Positions 1-7,404 of a stretch of DNA of 10,674 nucleotides are shown here, piece by piece (the stretch's first letter is position 1; every line of letters begins with the position of its first letter). Position numbers and translations under genes: made by a program. The notes beneath the pieces are model-generated. The model was not told the DNA's origin, searched no databases, and saw only the letters and a list, made by a program, of their open reading frames with translations. This DNA comes from Bacteroidota bacterium (GTDB lineage Bacteria; Bacteroidota; Bacteroidia; NS11-12g; UBA955): contig JAURQA010000284.1 in assembly GCA_030836345.1 (NCBI GenBank), positions 1 to 10,674 on the forward strand. The letters are read 5' to 3'.

Positions 1-1734
1 GGTTCCTTTTTCTACAATATTTCCGCTTTGCAAAACCACAATGGCATCGGCATTTTTAATGGTGCTCAAGCGATGTGCAATAACCACCGCCGTTCGGCCG
101 GCTAGTAGGCGATCCAAGGCTTCTTGAACCAAGGTTTCATTGCCGCTATCCAAAGAGCTGGTGGCTTCGTCAAGAATGAGTATCTCTGGGTTGGCTAACA
201 TGGCTCGTGCAATGGCCACGCGTTGTTTTTGGCCGCCGCTTAATTTTACGCCCCTATCTCCAACCAAGGTGTCATATCCCTCGGTAAATTGATGAACAAA
301 CTCTTCTACATGGGCTTGCTTTGCGGCTTCCATTACCTCCTCTTTGGAGGCGCTTGGCTTGCCGTAAGCGATATTATCGTAAATGCTTCCTCCAAATAGC
401 ATAACCTCTTGGGGAACCAGCGCCATGCTGCTTCGCCAGGCCTTTAAATCCAGGGAATCCAAGTCTTGGCCATCTACTTTTATATGCCCCTGACTGGGCT
501 TGTAAAAACGGTAAAGCATATTTACCAGGGTGCTTTTTCCTGATCCGCTATGCCCAACAATAGCCACTGTTTGCCCTTTGGTGATTTCAAAATTTATGCG
601 TTGCAATACCTGCACATCCTTGCGGCTGGGATAGGTAAAATCTACATTCTCAAATACAACAGATTTCTGTAATGTATATGTCTTGGCTTTTAGATTGAAT
701 GTCTCTCCTTCTGAATCAATAAGCTCCAATACGCGGTCTACTGCACCAATGGTCTTTTGCAGTTGTATAAATACTTCGGCCAGACCTCCAATGCCTCCGC
801 CCACAAAACCGGTGAGTAGCATAAACTGAATGAGTTCTCCCATGCCCATTTCGCCTTTTTGTACAAAACCTAAACCAAGGAAAATAAGAAATACAATACT
901 CCCAAAAAGACAGATAATAATGAAGGAGCTAAAGGCGCCTCTCAAGTACCCACGGTATAGACTTTCTTTTTTGAGCTCACGAGCACTTTCGGCAAAGCGA
1001 TCCAATTCATAATTTTCGTTAGCAAAGGCTTTCACGTTTTGCACCCCGCTCAAGGTTTCTTCCACCACCACATTGTTGCTTGCCACCAAGTCTTGCACTT
1101 TTCGGGAAACTTTGCGAATAAATCGACCAAAAAACAAGGATATGATGACTACTACAGGTACTGTAGCTAGCATATACAAGGCTAGTTTTGGGGACACAAT
1201 AAATATATAAACCCCTCCGCCAATAATGGTTAACAATTGCCTCAGAAATTGTGCGATATTGGTGGTGTATGCGTCTTGAATTTGAGAAATGTCCGCACTA
1301 AAACGACTGAGTAAATCTCCTGTTCTTTGGCTATGAAAAAACTGCATTTTCTGAAAAATAACCGATTTATACAATCGGTTACGCAGTTGATATACCAAGT
1401 TTTCGGTAACTTTTACATAAAGAATAATTCGCAAAAAAGAGAACAGCGCTTGTGCCAAAAAAAGATACACAAAGCCCATGGCTACTTTCTTTACCGTTTC
1501 TGGTGTTACATTGTTCTTGACATTGGTTCCACTTAAACTTAAGCTGCCGTCTACCAAATCTCCAAGGAGCTTGGGAAACATAATAAGAGTTACCGCAGTA
1601 AAGGCTAAGCATAAGGTTCCTAGTCCGAATAACCAGCGGTCTTTGGAGCTTACAAATTTTAGTAAACTTAAGCTGCGCTTGAGCCCATCTTTACTCAGTT
1701 TTGCTTTTGGAATATCTCTATTCTCTCTTGCCAT
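1..1734 (-). CDS. MsbA-type ABC exporter (fused permease-ATPase), C-terminus cut by window edge
   Basis: This is an inner-membrane ABC exporter half-transporter with the permease fused to the ATPase; such proteins dimerise and export lipids, drugs or peptides. 578 codons are visible without a frameshift, and perhaps 20 residues are missing at the C-terminus. Six membrane segments lie near residues 35-54, 85-106, 165-181, 183-203, 269-289 and 300-325. The ATPase shows Walker A GHSGSGKS at 394-401, signature LSGGQ at 498-502, Walker B ending in D522 with catalytic E523, the SSLD D-loop, and the switch histidine H554. All key residues are intact, so a homodimer could have two active sites. The ATG at 1734 is the first start after an in-frame TAA at 1746-1744, so the start is well fixed. 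It lies 152 bases downstream of the acyltransferase gene on the same strand and may have its own promoter. The substrate cannot be told from the sequence. Confidence 0.95.
   Translation of the reverse strand, partial: MARENRDIPKAKLSKDGLKRSLSLLKFVSSKDRWLFGLGTLCLAFTAVTLIMFPKLLGDLVDGSLSLSGTNVKNNVTPETVKKVAMGFVYLFLAQALFSFLRIILYVKVTENLVYQLRNRLYKSVIFQKMQFFHSQRTGDLLSRFSADISQIQDAYTTNIAQFLRQLLTIIGGGVYIFIVSPKLALYMLATVPVVVIISLFFGRFIRKVSRKVQDLVASNNVVVEETLSGVQNVKAFANENYELDRFAESARELKKESLYRGYLRGAFSSFIIICLFGSIVFLIFLGLGFVQKGEMGMGELIQFMLLTGFVGGGIGGLAEVFIQLQKTIGAVDRVLELIDSEGETFNLKAKTYTLQKSVVFENVDFTYPSRKDVQVLQRINFEITKGQTVAIVGHSGSGKSTLVNMLYRFYKPSQGHIKVDGQDLDSLDLKAWRSSMALVPQEVMLFGGSIYDNIAYGKPSASKEEVMEAAKQAHVEEFVHQFTEGYDTLVGDRGVKLSGGQKQRVAIARAMLANPEILILDEATSSLDSGNETLVQEALDRLLAGRTAVVIAHRLSTIKNADAIVVLQSGNIVEKGT
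1360..1380. repeat. Perfect 8-bp inverted repeat inside the ABC exporter gene
   Basis: AACCGATT at 1360-1367 and AATCGGTT at 1373-1380 form a perfect 8-bp stem with a 5-base loop. On the coding (minus) strand the stem is followed at once by ATTTTTC, which resembles a weak intrinsic terminator. The stretch also encodes ordinary permease residues (about 119-127), so it may be chance. Confidence 0.4.
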
Positions 1735-1739
1735 GGCTG

Positions 1740-1747
1740 CAAATTAA
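1740..1747 (-). promoter_or_regulatory. Possible Bacteroidota -7 box before the ABC exporter
   Basis: Read on the minus strand the octamer is TTAATTTG. It matches the Bacteroidota -7 consensus TAnnTTTG except at the second base. Its last G lies exactly five bases before the ATG at 1734, the same spacing as at two other lead genes here. No TTG -33 element sits at the usual distance; the nearest TTG, at 1762-1760, is only 12 bases upstream. If real, the mRNA would be leaderless or nearly so. The rest of the 152-base gap (1735-1886) shows no convincing terminator or other element. Confidence 0.3.
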
Positions 1748-1886
1748 TACTACGGTTTGCAACATGTGGTAATTATCTGTTTAAATGTTGGTGTCAAAGG
1801 ATGAACGATTTCGCCTGCTTTGCGGACGGGTCTGAATATCTCCTGTATTTATAATGTGCTGCTCTCAAAAAGAAATGTTAGCCTAA

Positions 1887-2768
1887 TTATAGACCTAAAA
1901 TAGGGTATGTTTTAACATGTAAATAGGGTTCTTCAACAGGATTAAACTTGCCGAAGAAGTAGGCGACAGAATCCAATTCTGATCCTTCAAAATCTAAGAT
2001 CCACGAGCTATTTGCGTGGGTTTTTATGATATGATTAATATAGGCGTGCATCACATCTTTTTTTCTTCCTGCTTCTGTAGGTGCGGCACAAAAATTATGC
2101 ATGCGATTCCCAGAGCAGAGGAGCAAGCCCATTCCAAGAAAAATATCATCTTCCCAAAAAGTAGTAAGCATCAGTTTCCCTTTTTCATGGGCGATTTCGC
2201 ATGCTTTTTTTAGTTGCGTGTAATGCCAATCTGAAATGCCCTGATTTAAAGAGCCATACACTTTTTTATACAGCTCAATGGATGCCGAAATATTGTCGCT
2301 TTTCTTAAAAACGACATCCTCTGTTTTACGCAGGTTTTTCTTAGCATCTTTTGAAAATTGCTGAAATAAAACCTCATAAGGTTGGTCCAAGTATAGCATC
2401 ATATTCCTGCGTGGAATAGCAGATTTATGCAAGCCAAAATGAGCGTTTATGAAAAATTCGGCTAGAACAAATTTTGCTGGAATAGCCGCCAAAAACTGTT
2501 GGGTTAGTTCGGTGTTTTGTACTCTACTAAACACCCCTAATTGCTGGATAAAACGGGGCTGATAGACATAATTTAACCCGTATTTTTTCTTGTGAGGGAG
2601 GGGCATGACCGCTTCGTAATCTCCTAAAATAAGGGCATCCCAGGGGCTACACATTTGGTCCAAATACCAGGTATATGCATAGGCAATACTAACTACAGAT
2701 TCTGAAATAAGTCCATTCCACCGATCCTCATCAATATTTTGCCGTTTTATGTATTTTAGATTACTCAA
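1887..2768 (-). CDS. FemAB/GNAT-type acyltransferase, probably surface-glycan modification
   Basis: This is probably a cytoplasmic GNAT-fold transferase of the FemAB-like/Acetyltransf_6 kind that moves an acyl or aminoacyl group to an amine. With the start used here it has 293 residues. The central stretch FSKDAKKNLRK (about 138-148) resembles the basic motif of Bacteroidota FemAB-like proteins. Near the C-terminus LDFEGS (about 258-263) followed by VAYFFGKFN is the typical closing motif. I chose TTG at 2768 because homologues, as I recall them, begin close to the LKYIKRQNID stretch, and the TTG overlaps the deacetylase stop by 8 bases (TTGAGTAA). ATG starts at 2828 or 2810 would add 20 or 14 residues, but those codons overlap the conserved end of the deacetylase in another frame. 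The overlap implies co-transcription and probably coupled translation with the deacetylase. The exact substrate is inferred, not seen. Confidence 0.82.
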   Translation of the reverse strand: MSNLKYIKRQNIDEDRWNGLISESVVSIAYAYTWYLDQMCSPWDALILGDYEAVMPLPHKKKYGLNYVYQPRFIQQLGVFSRVQNTELTQQFLAAIPAKFVLAEFFINAHFGLHKSAIPRRNMMLYLDQPYEVLFQQFSKDAKKNLRKTEDVVFKKSDNISASIELYKKVYGSLNQGISDWHYTQLKKACEIAHEKGKLMLTTFWEDDIFLGMGLLLCSGNRMHNFCAAPTEAGRKKDVMHAYINHIIKTHANSSWILDFEGSELDSVAYFFGKFNPVEEPYLHVKTYPILGL

Positions 2769-4020
2769 TGGCCTTGGCAAAAATACGATCCCATCCTTTC
2801 CATGCACCATAACCGCTGGCAGATTCATTGTGAAACAAGGTGATAAAAGGAATTTTTAATTGTTTGGCCTCTGTTTTAAAGGCTTCAATGTGTTTTTCGG
2901 TTTCTTCTAAACTTAGGTTTAGGGTGTTTTTGAGTACCACATCCATGGCACAAAAGGGGTGAATTCTTAAGGGCTTCGCTTTATTTGAGTGGAGGCAGAA
3001 CCAATTAAAGCTACAAGCCGTTCCGGCTCTGTATCCCGTATCGTCTGAAAACCCCATGGTATAATCATCAGTTATTCCCATTCGTATTAAGTGATTATAG
3101 GTTGCGTTTTCTCCAAATTGCAGTTTTAGATAATGCTGCCTGCTGTGTTTTATCGTCGTGCGAGAAATCCCATCGAGATTCTTTTTTTCTTTCTGCCATT
3201 TTTCGGGATAATCATTTCCTAAATAGGAAGGGTGTAAGCCTATTTTACAGGCATGCTGAACATTTTTTATTAATGCTTGCATGGGTGGGTATTTATGCGA
3301 AATGTTTTTATCGTACATGCCATATTCACCGATCAAAAAAAACACGCGTGATTCTGGCTTCTTGCTCAAACCTTCCCTTAATATTGACCCAAAAGCAAAA
3401 GGATCTTCATGCGGCCGATTAAGAAAAAGATGTTTTAAATGAGCGAGTTTGTTGGTCGATTTCCACCAGGAAGTCCAGCGCCTTAGAAAGAATTTTCCAG
3501 CATACATGAAAGCCATATCAATATCTAAGGTGGGTGTATTTTGATATTCAGTTTTCTTATCCAGTTCTAATATCTGTCCGGCCGCACTTAATGCATAATC
3601 TAGATAGGGTTTTCTATATATTTTTTCTTCCTCAATTATTTGATTTTTGGCTAAAAAACGACCGTGTTTGTCCATCTCAAATTTTTGGTATTCCTCGTAC
3701 CTACTCAAACACCAAAAAATCATAGCAAACGGATCAAATCCAAGCTTGGTGTCTTGCGGATAAAAGACGAGATGCCCATTCCTAAAATGATAGCTTGGCT
3801 TATAGTCATCAATGATGCCAATGGTCCATATTTCTGCAGATGGCTTTACTTGCCAGCCTGGTAAATCTTTATTGGAGTAGTTTATTTTAAGGCCTACGGA
3901 GTTCTTATACTCATCTACATCATTGGTTAAAGTATACTCAGTATCAAAGAAATCTTTGCAAAAATAGCCCACTGAGAATATGAACCTTTCTGTTCTGTTT
4001 TCAGTAAAAATGATGAGCAT
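2761..4020 (-). CDS. Polysaccharide deacetylase family protein (long Bacteroidota type)
   Basis: This looks like the roughly 420-residue Bacteroidota polysaccharide deacetylase type: an N-terminal accessory domain and a C-terminal NodB-like carbohydrate esterase domain that would remove N- or O-acetyl groups from a glycan with a bound metal. From ATG 4020 it is 419 residues. Visible motifs are TLDIDMAF with D166 and D168 (catalytic or metal Asp pair), LHPS at about 262-265 (metal His), a conserved RQHY near 294-297, the DYTMGFSDDTGYRAGT segment at about 319-334, and LFHNE with H397 near the end. A GTG at 4065 in the same frame would overlap gmd and add 15 residues; family members as I recall them begin like MLIIFTEN, so ATG 4020 is preferred. 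No signal peptide is evident, so it probably acts on a cytoplasmic or lipid-linked intermediate. It is the first gene of a two-gene unit with the acyltransferase. Confidence 0.82.
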   Translation of the reverse strand: MLIIFTENRTERFIFSVGYFCKDFFDTEYTLTNDVDEYKNSVGLKINYSNKDLPGWQVKPSAEIWTIGIIDDYKPSYHFRNGHLVFYPQDTKLGFDPFAMIFWCLSRYEEYQKFEMDKHGRFLAKNQIIEEEKIYRKPYLDYALSAAGQILELDKKTEYQNTPTLDIDMAFMYAGKFFLRRWTSWWKSTNKLAHLKHLFLNRPHEDPFAFGSILREGLSKKPESRVFFLIGEYGMYDKNISHKYPPMQALIKNVQHACKIGLHPSYLGNDYPEKWQKEKKNLDGISRTTIKHSRQHYLKLQFGENATYNHLIRMGITDDYTMGFSDDTGYRAGTACSFNWFCLHSNKAKPLRIHPFCAMDVVLKNTLNLSLEETEKHIEAFKTEAKQLKIPFITLFHNESASGYGAWKGWDRIFAKAIE

Positions 4021-4035
4021 ACAGGGATAAATGAT

Positions 4036-4043
4036 TATTTTTG
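4036..4043 (+). promoter_or_regulatory. Bacteroidota -7 box upstream of gmd
   Basis: The octamer TATTTTTG is an exact match to TAnnTTTG. Nine bases separate its G from the ATG at 4053, so the leader would be only a few bases long. No clear TTG -33 element is seen 17-23 bases upstream. The position in a 32-base divergent gap, where a promoter must exist, supports it. Confidence 0.45.
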
Positions 4044-4045
4044 TG

Positions 4046-4053
4046 CAAAATAA
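4046..4053 (-). promoter_or_regulatory. Possible -7 box for the deacetylase operon
   Basis: On the minus strand the octamer reads TTATTTTG, one mismatch from TAnnTTTG. It would give a leader of about 20 bases before the ATG at 4020. No TTG -33 element is visible. It overlaps the first base of the gmd start codon on the other strand, so the two divergent signals share about 30 bases. Weak evidence. Confidence 0.25.
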
Positions 4054-5189
4054 TGAAAGTCGCACTAATTACAGGTATAACCGGTCAAGATGGAGCATAT
4101 TTAGCCGAATTTCTTTTGAAGAAAGGGTATGAAGTTCATGGCTTAAAGCGCAGAAGTTCACTATTTAACACGGATCGAATTGATCATATTTATGAAGATC
4201 CACATATTCCCAGCGCGAAGTTAAAGCTGCATTATGGAGACTTAACGGATTCGACTAATTTGATACGTATAGTACAAGAAGTACAGCCAGACGAGATTTA
4301 TAATTTGGCAGCTCAAAGCCATGTGGCTGTGAGTTTTGAGACCCCGGAGTATACGGCCAACTCGGACGCTTTAGGAACACTTCGGATTTTAGAAGCCGTT
4401 CGTATTCTTGGTTTGGCAAAAAAGACAAGGGTATATCAAGCAAGCACAAGTGAATTATATGGTTTGGTACAGGCGGTACCTCAAACGGAAACGACGCCCT
4501 TTTATCCAAGAAGCCCTTATGCGGCGGCTAAAATGTATGCCTATTGGATTACGGTAAATTACCGCGAAGCTTATGGCATGTATGCCTGTAATGGAATTTT
4601 ATTTAACCATGAGAGTCCCATTCGAGGAGAAACGTTTGTTACTCGAAAAATTACGAGAGCAGCGGCAAGAATAGCTCTTGGCTTGCAAGATAAATGTTAC
4701 CTAGGGAATCTAAATAGTCAGAGAGATTGGGGACATGCCAAGGATTATATTGAAGCCATGTACCTTATGCTACAGCAGGACGAAGCTGAGGATTTTGTGA
4801 TTGCAACGGGAACCACCACACCCATTAGAGATTTTGTGAGTATGGCTTTTGCAGAGATGGGTTGCACCATCGATTTTACAGGAGAAGGGGAACAAGAGAT
4901 TGGAACAATATCTCATGTAGATGAATCTGTTTTTGAGCGCTTGACTGGCAATAAATCAAAGAATCTAGTAGGTAAAGAAGTTATAAATGTAGATCCAAAA
5001 TATTTTAGACCTACAGAGGTGGACCTTTTAATTGGGGATGCAAAAAAAGCCAAGGAAAAATTGGGTTGGGAACCAAAATATCAACTCAAAGACCTAGTAG
5101 CCGATATGATGCAGAGCGATTTAAAGTTGATGCAAAAGGAAAACTATCTCAAAGACGGAGGGTATTACACCAAAAATTATTTTGAATAA
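4053..5189 (+). CDS. gmd: GDP-mannose 4,6-dehydratase
   Basis: This cytoplasmic short-chain dehydrogenase/reductase converts GDP-D-mannose to GDP-4-keto-6-deoxy-D-mannose, the first step to GDP-L-fucose (and also GDP-rhamnose or GDP-perosamine). The NADP-binding GxxGxxG is at residues 8-14 (G8, G11, G14). The catalytic residues are T132 and E134 in STSELYG, then Y156 and K160 in [10 protein letters not shown]; this numbering agrees with the E. coli enzyme when ATG 4053 is the start. The substrate-binding stretches [19 protein letters not shown] and [13 protein letters not shown] are also conserved. Length (378 residues) is normal. An upstream in-frame TTG at 4041 would add four residues but lies inside the promoter box and is less likely. 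The stop overlaps the start of the next gene by 8 bases. The partner enzyme Fcl is encoded about 2.2 kb away on the opposite strand. Confidence 0.97.
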   Translation: MKVALITGITGQDGAYLAEFLLKKGYEVHGLKRRSSLFNTDRIDHIYEDPHIPSAKLKLHYGDLTDSTNLIRIVQEVQPDEIYNLAAQSHVAVSFETPEYTANSDALGTLRILEAVRILGLAKKTRVYQASTSELYGLVQAVPQTETTPFYPRSPYAAAKMYAYWITVNYREAYGMYACNGILFNHESPIRGETFVTRKITRAAARIALGLQDKCYLGNLNSQRDWGHAKDYIEAMYLMLQQDEAEDFVIATGTTTPIRDFVSMAFAEMGCTIDFTGEGEQEIGTISHVDESVFERLTGNKSKNLVGKEVINVDPKYFRPTEVDLLIGDAKKAKEKLGWEPKYQLKDLVADMMQSDLKLMQKENYLKDGGYYTKNYFE

Positions 5190-5442
5190 ACTACCTAATT
5201 CTTGGGAAGAAAGAGACCAGGCCTTGCATAGGAAATATACCTTTTCCTCCTTCAAATTGGCCTTGAGTTTCATGAACGAATGTGTTGATTCGATTGATTC
5301 GCTTAACCATCATCCAGAGTGGTCCAACAGCTACAACAAAGTATATGTAATATTAAAAACGCATGATGCTGGGAATGTTGTAACAGATAAGGATTATGCC
5401 TTGGCTGCTATTCTTGAGGATATCTACTTAGCAAGGTTTTAG
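5182..5442 (+). CDS. Pterin-4a-carbinolamine dehydratase-like protein (PCD/DCoH family)
   Basis: This 86-residue protein matches the pterin-4a-carbinolamine dehydratase family, which dehydrates 4a-hydroxytetrahydrobiopterin to recycle the cofactor of aromatic amino acid hydroxylases. The family hallmark HHPEW is at 43-47 (active-site His43, His44), followed by YNKV at 51-54 and the third histidine in THD at 60-62; the N-terminal Trp8 and the YTFSSF strand also fit. The start is TTG at 5182. The next in-frame ATG, at residue 31, would remove conserved sequence. The TTG sits inside the gmd stop (TTGAATAA), so translation is probably coupled to gmd. No phenylalanine hydroxylase gene is visible nearby, so the link to gmd may be only co-transcription. 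Some bacterial homologues have unclear roles, so the activity is inferred. Confidence 0.88.
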   Translation: MNKLPNSWEERDQALHRKYTFSSFKLALSFMNECVDSIDSLNHHPEWSNSYNKVYVILKTHDAGNVVTDKDYALAAILEDIYLARF

Positions 5443-5469
5443 GGTATATAAATTCTAGCTACATTAAAT

Positions 5470-5507
5470 AAAACAGCCCAGAATCCATGGGGGAGCTTTG
5501 CGGTTTT
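5470..5507. terminator. Possible bidirectional terminator between convergent genes
   Basis: AAAACAGC at 5470-5477 and GCGGTTTT at 5500-5507 are an imperfect inverted repeat (one mismatch) with short A and T ends, in the 63-base gap where the plus-strand gmd unit and the minus-strand fcl unit converge. The T tract is only four bases long and the loop is about 22 bases, so this is weak. The right arm also overlaps the last two bases of the GT2 stop codon. Confidence 0.25.
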
Positions 5508-6438
5508 AAACTAAATATCTGGGTCGAATACGCATTGCTTTGGGTAACAAATGTCCGTTTGATACACAAAACATAAACACTGTTAAACTCGGACTCATTT
5601 TGAGTAATCGAAAGGCTTGATATAATAAAATGGCACGTTCTTCTTGGTTTTGGAGCACTTCAAATACGGTTTTTATTTCATGCAACACCTGTTTGGGATT
5701 ATTTGAAACATCGCCTCGCATAAAACGGAACAAACATTCAAAACTTTCGCTAAGCCCTTTTTTACTCATCTCACGATTCCAAATGGACAGCAACTTGCTC
5801 TGTTGCTTATATTGTTTTGATTTTAGTTTAATGGCTTTATTTGATTGATAATAGCTGCATAAATACGCGGGTAATATTTGCAGCTCTAGTGTTGTTCGAT
5901 TTTCTATTAACCAATGATAATCTTCCATATAATCATAGTCGGAATGATAGGTGGGTTGCACTGATTTTTTGATCATTAAACTGGATTGAATAAAGGGATT
6001 TCTAAAACCAATCCATGCTTGCAGTGCTTTATTTCCGCAGGGCCATTTGACTTTTTTAATGGAGCTACTTCCTCGGATGTTGGCATAAGTTCCTAGCACA
6101 TCAATTTCTGGATAAGCTTCCATAAATTCAGTTTGCAGCTCCATGCGACTGGGCATGGCAATGTCATCGGCATCTAACCAGGCGATATATTTCCCTTGAG
6201 CTTTTGAAACTAAAAAATTGCGTGCTTTTGAAATTCCTTTTTGGTCGCTGTAAAACACCTGTATTCGAGCATCGGAAAATCCATCTAGTATCTTTTGGGT
6301 TTGGTCTTTAGATGCATTGTTAAGAACCAGTATTTCTATGTTTTCGTAGGTTTGATTTAGGCATGAATGAAGTGCCGTAGAAATGGTTTTTTCGGCATTG
6401 TGGGCAGGAATTAGTATACTAACCAAAGGCTCAATCAT
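5506..6438 (-). CDS. Glycosyltransferase family 2
   Basis: This 310-residue inverting GT-A glycosyltransferase should transfer a sugar from a nucleotide donor to a growing glycan at the cytoplasmic membrane face. The N-terminus VSILIPAHNAEKTI (6-19) is the family 2 nucleotide-binding start. LNNASKDQT (39-47), KGISKARN (67-74) and the metal-binding DADD at 89-92 follow in the usual order. The C-terminal third is basic and lacks a clear membrane span. ATG 6438 overlaps the stop of the upstream glycosyltransferase by 8 bases (ATGATTGA), so it is the last gene of the fcl operon and probably translationally coupled. Donor and acceptor cannot be read from the sequence; GDP-L-fucose is possible from context only. 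Confidence 0.93.
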   Translation of the reverse strand: MIEPLVSILIPAHNAEKTISTALHSCLNQTYENIEILVLNNASKDQTQKILDGFSDARIQVFYSDQKGISKARNFLVSKAQGKYIAWLDADDIAMPSRMELQTEFMEAYPEIDVLGTYANIRGSSSIKKVKWPCGNKALQAWIGFRNPFIQSSLMIKKSVQPTYHSDYDYMEDYHWLIENRTTLELQILPAYLCSYYQSNKAIKLKSKQYKQQSKLLSIWNREMSKKGLSESFECLFRFMRGDVSNNPKQVLHEIKTVFEVLQNQEERAILLYQAFRLLKMSPSLTVFMFCVSNGHLLPKAMRIRPRYLV

Positions 6439-7396
6439 GGATGAATTGTTGAAAGGGTTTTAAAAATAAATGAGTGTTATTGGTAGAATATTTTTCTAGC
6501 GCATCATAATCAATGGGTTTTAGATCAGTGATTAACACCTGTAAAATCTCTTCAATAGAATCTACTAAGTACCCATTTCCCATTTTTACCAGAGGTTCGA
6601 TGCCTCCTTTGTTAAGGGTTATAACTGGTGTGCCAAGCAGCATGCTCTCGTGCACCAACCGGGGCCAACCTTCATTTACTCGGTTCATTACAACCGTTGC
6701 ATGTGCCATCGCCATTTGTTTGTGAAAGGCTTCTTGATGTTCGAAATATGAAATGGGAAAGTTTGGATGACTTTTTTCCTGATTACTCGAAAAATAGAAG
6801 GCATACCCTTTTTGTTTTAGGGCATGCATAAGGATAAGGTAGGATTTTTTATCAATTTTATCAGACCATTGACCTAGATGAATGAGTCCCGGACTTTTTT
6901 TGGCAATTCCTCTAAAAAAAATAAGTTTTTCAATGTCAAAAAAATTGGGAAAAACGAGGCTTTGTTTTTCCAGAGCAAATTTTTGATTGAAGTAGTTTTT
7001 CCAATAATCTGAAATACATACCAATCGAAAACGAGGGCCTCTTTTTTTTGGAGCGCGGTCGAGAAAAGCGTTCAGTAATTGGTAGAAAATAGGGCGCTTC
7101 CCATCATTCTCATCATGGTTATGAAGAACCAATAGGATTTTGGTATTCGAAAAAATAGTTCTTAGGTAAACGGGCCATGCTAAGCGAGACACCGTTACAA
7201 TAACATCTGCTTTGGATGAAAAAAAGGCTTTACAAAAAAGGATGACCCATTGCATTGGTCCTTTAAACTGCTTACGAAAACGAATTTCTTGATAGCTTAG
7301 ATTCTCAGATTGTGCTAAGGTTTTGGATAAAAATTGCTCATGATTATACCCTCCTGTTTCATAAGCACCGTTTGATATGTAGAGGAGTTTTGGCAA
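6431..7396 (-). CDS. GT4-type (GT-B fold) glycosyltransferase
   Basis: This 321-residue protein looks like a retaining GT-B glycosyltransferase of the family 4 type. The glycine-containing N-terminal segment YISNGAYETGGYNHEQ (6-21) fits the acceptor-side loop. LVLHNHDEND (89-98) and VCISDYWKNYF (126-136) match the usual linker strands. The EX7E donor-site motif is E242 and E250 in EGWPRLVHE, followed by GTPVITLNKGGIEPLV. The start is TTG at 7396, eight bases after the fcl stop; no in-frame ATG lies nearby that keeps the MPKLLYISNG strand. It is somewhat short for the family and has long A/T runs, including eight A at 6914-6921 and eight T at 7042-7049 (plus strand). It sits in the middle of an fcl-GT4-GT2 operon. 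The sugar donor is unknown. Confidence 0.9.
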   Translation of the reverse strand: MPKLLYISNGAYETGGYNHEQFLSKTLAQSENLSYQEIRFRKQFKGPMQWVILFCKAFFSSKADVIVTVSRLAWPVYLRTIFSNTKILLVLHNHDENDGKRPIFYQLLNAFLDRAPKKRGPRFRLVCISDYWKNYFNQKFALEKQSLVFPNFFDIEKLIFFRGIAKKSPGLIHLGQWSDKIDKKSYLILMHALKQKGYAFYFSSNQEKSHPNFPISYFEHQEAFHKQMAMAHATVVMNRVNEGWPRLVHESMLLGTPVITLNKGGIEPLVKMGNGYLVDSIEEILQVLITDLKPIDYDALEKYSTNNTHLFLKPFQQFIHD

Positions 7397-7404
7397 AGAT
7401 TAAA

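Noticed and set aside
1327..1747. Overlapping short plus-strand and minus-strand reading frames in the exporter's membrane region
   Set aside because: The continuous 578-codon exporter frame explains the region; the short frames have no family features.
1735..1886. Possible riboswitch or small RNA in the gap before the exporter
   Set aside because: No convincing stem-loop, T-tract or known motif can be read there.
3102..3422. 106-codon plus-strand reading frame opposite the deacetylase
   Set aside because: Antisense to conserved deacetylase motifs, with no recognisable family or start context.
4021..4065. N-terminal extension of the deacetylase to a GTG at 4065
   Set aside because: It would overlap the gmd start, and the family-like N-terminus MLIIFTEN begins at ATG 4020.
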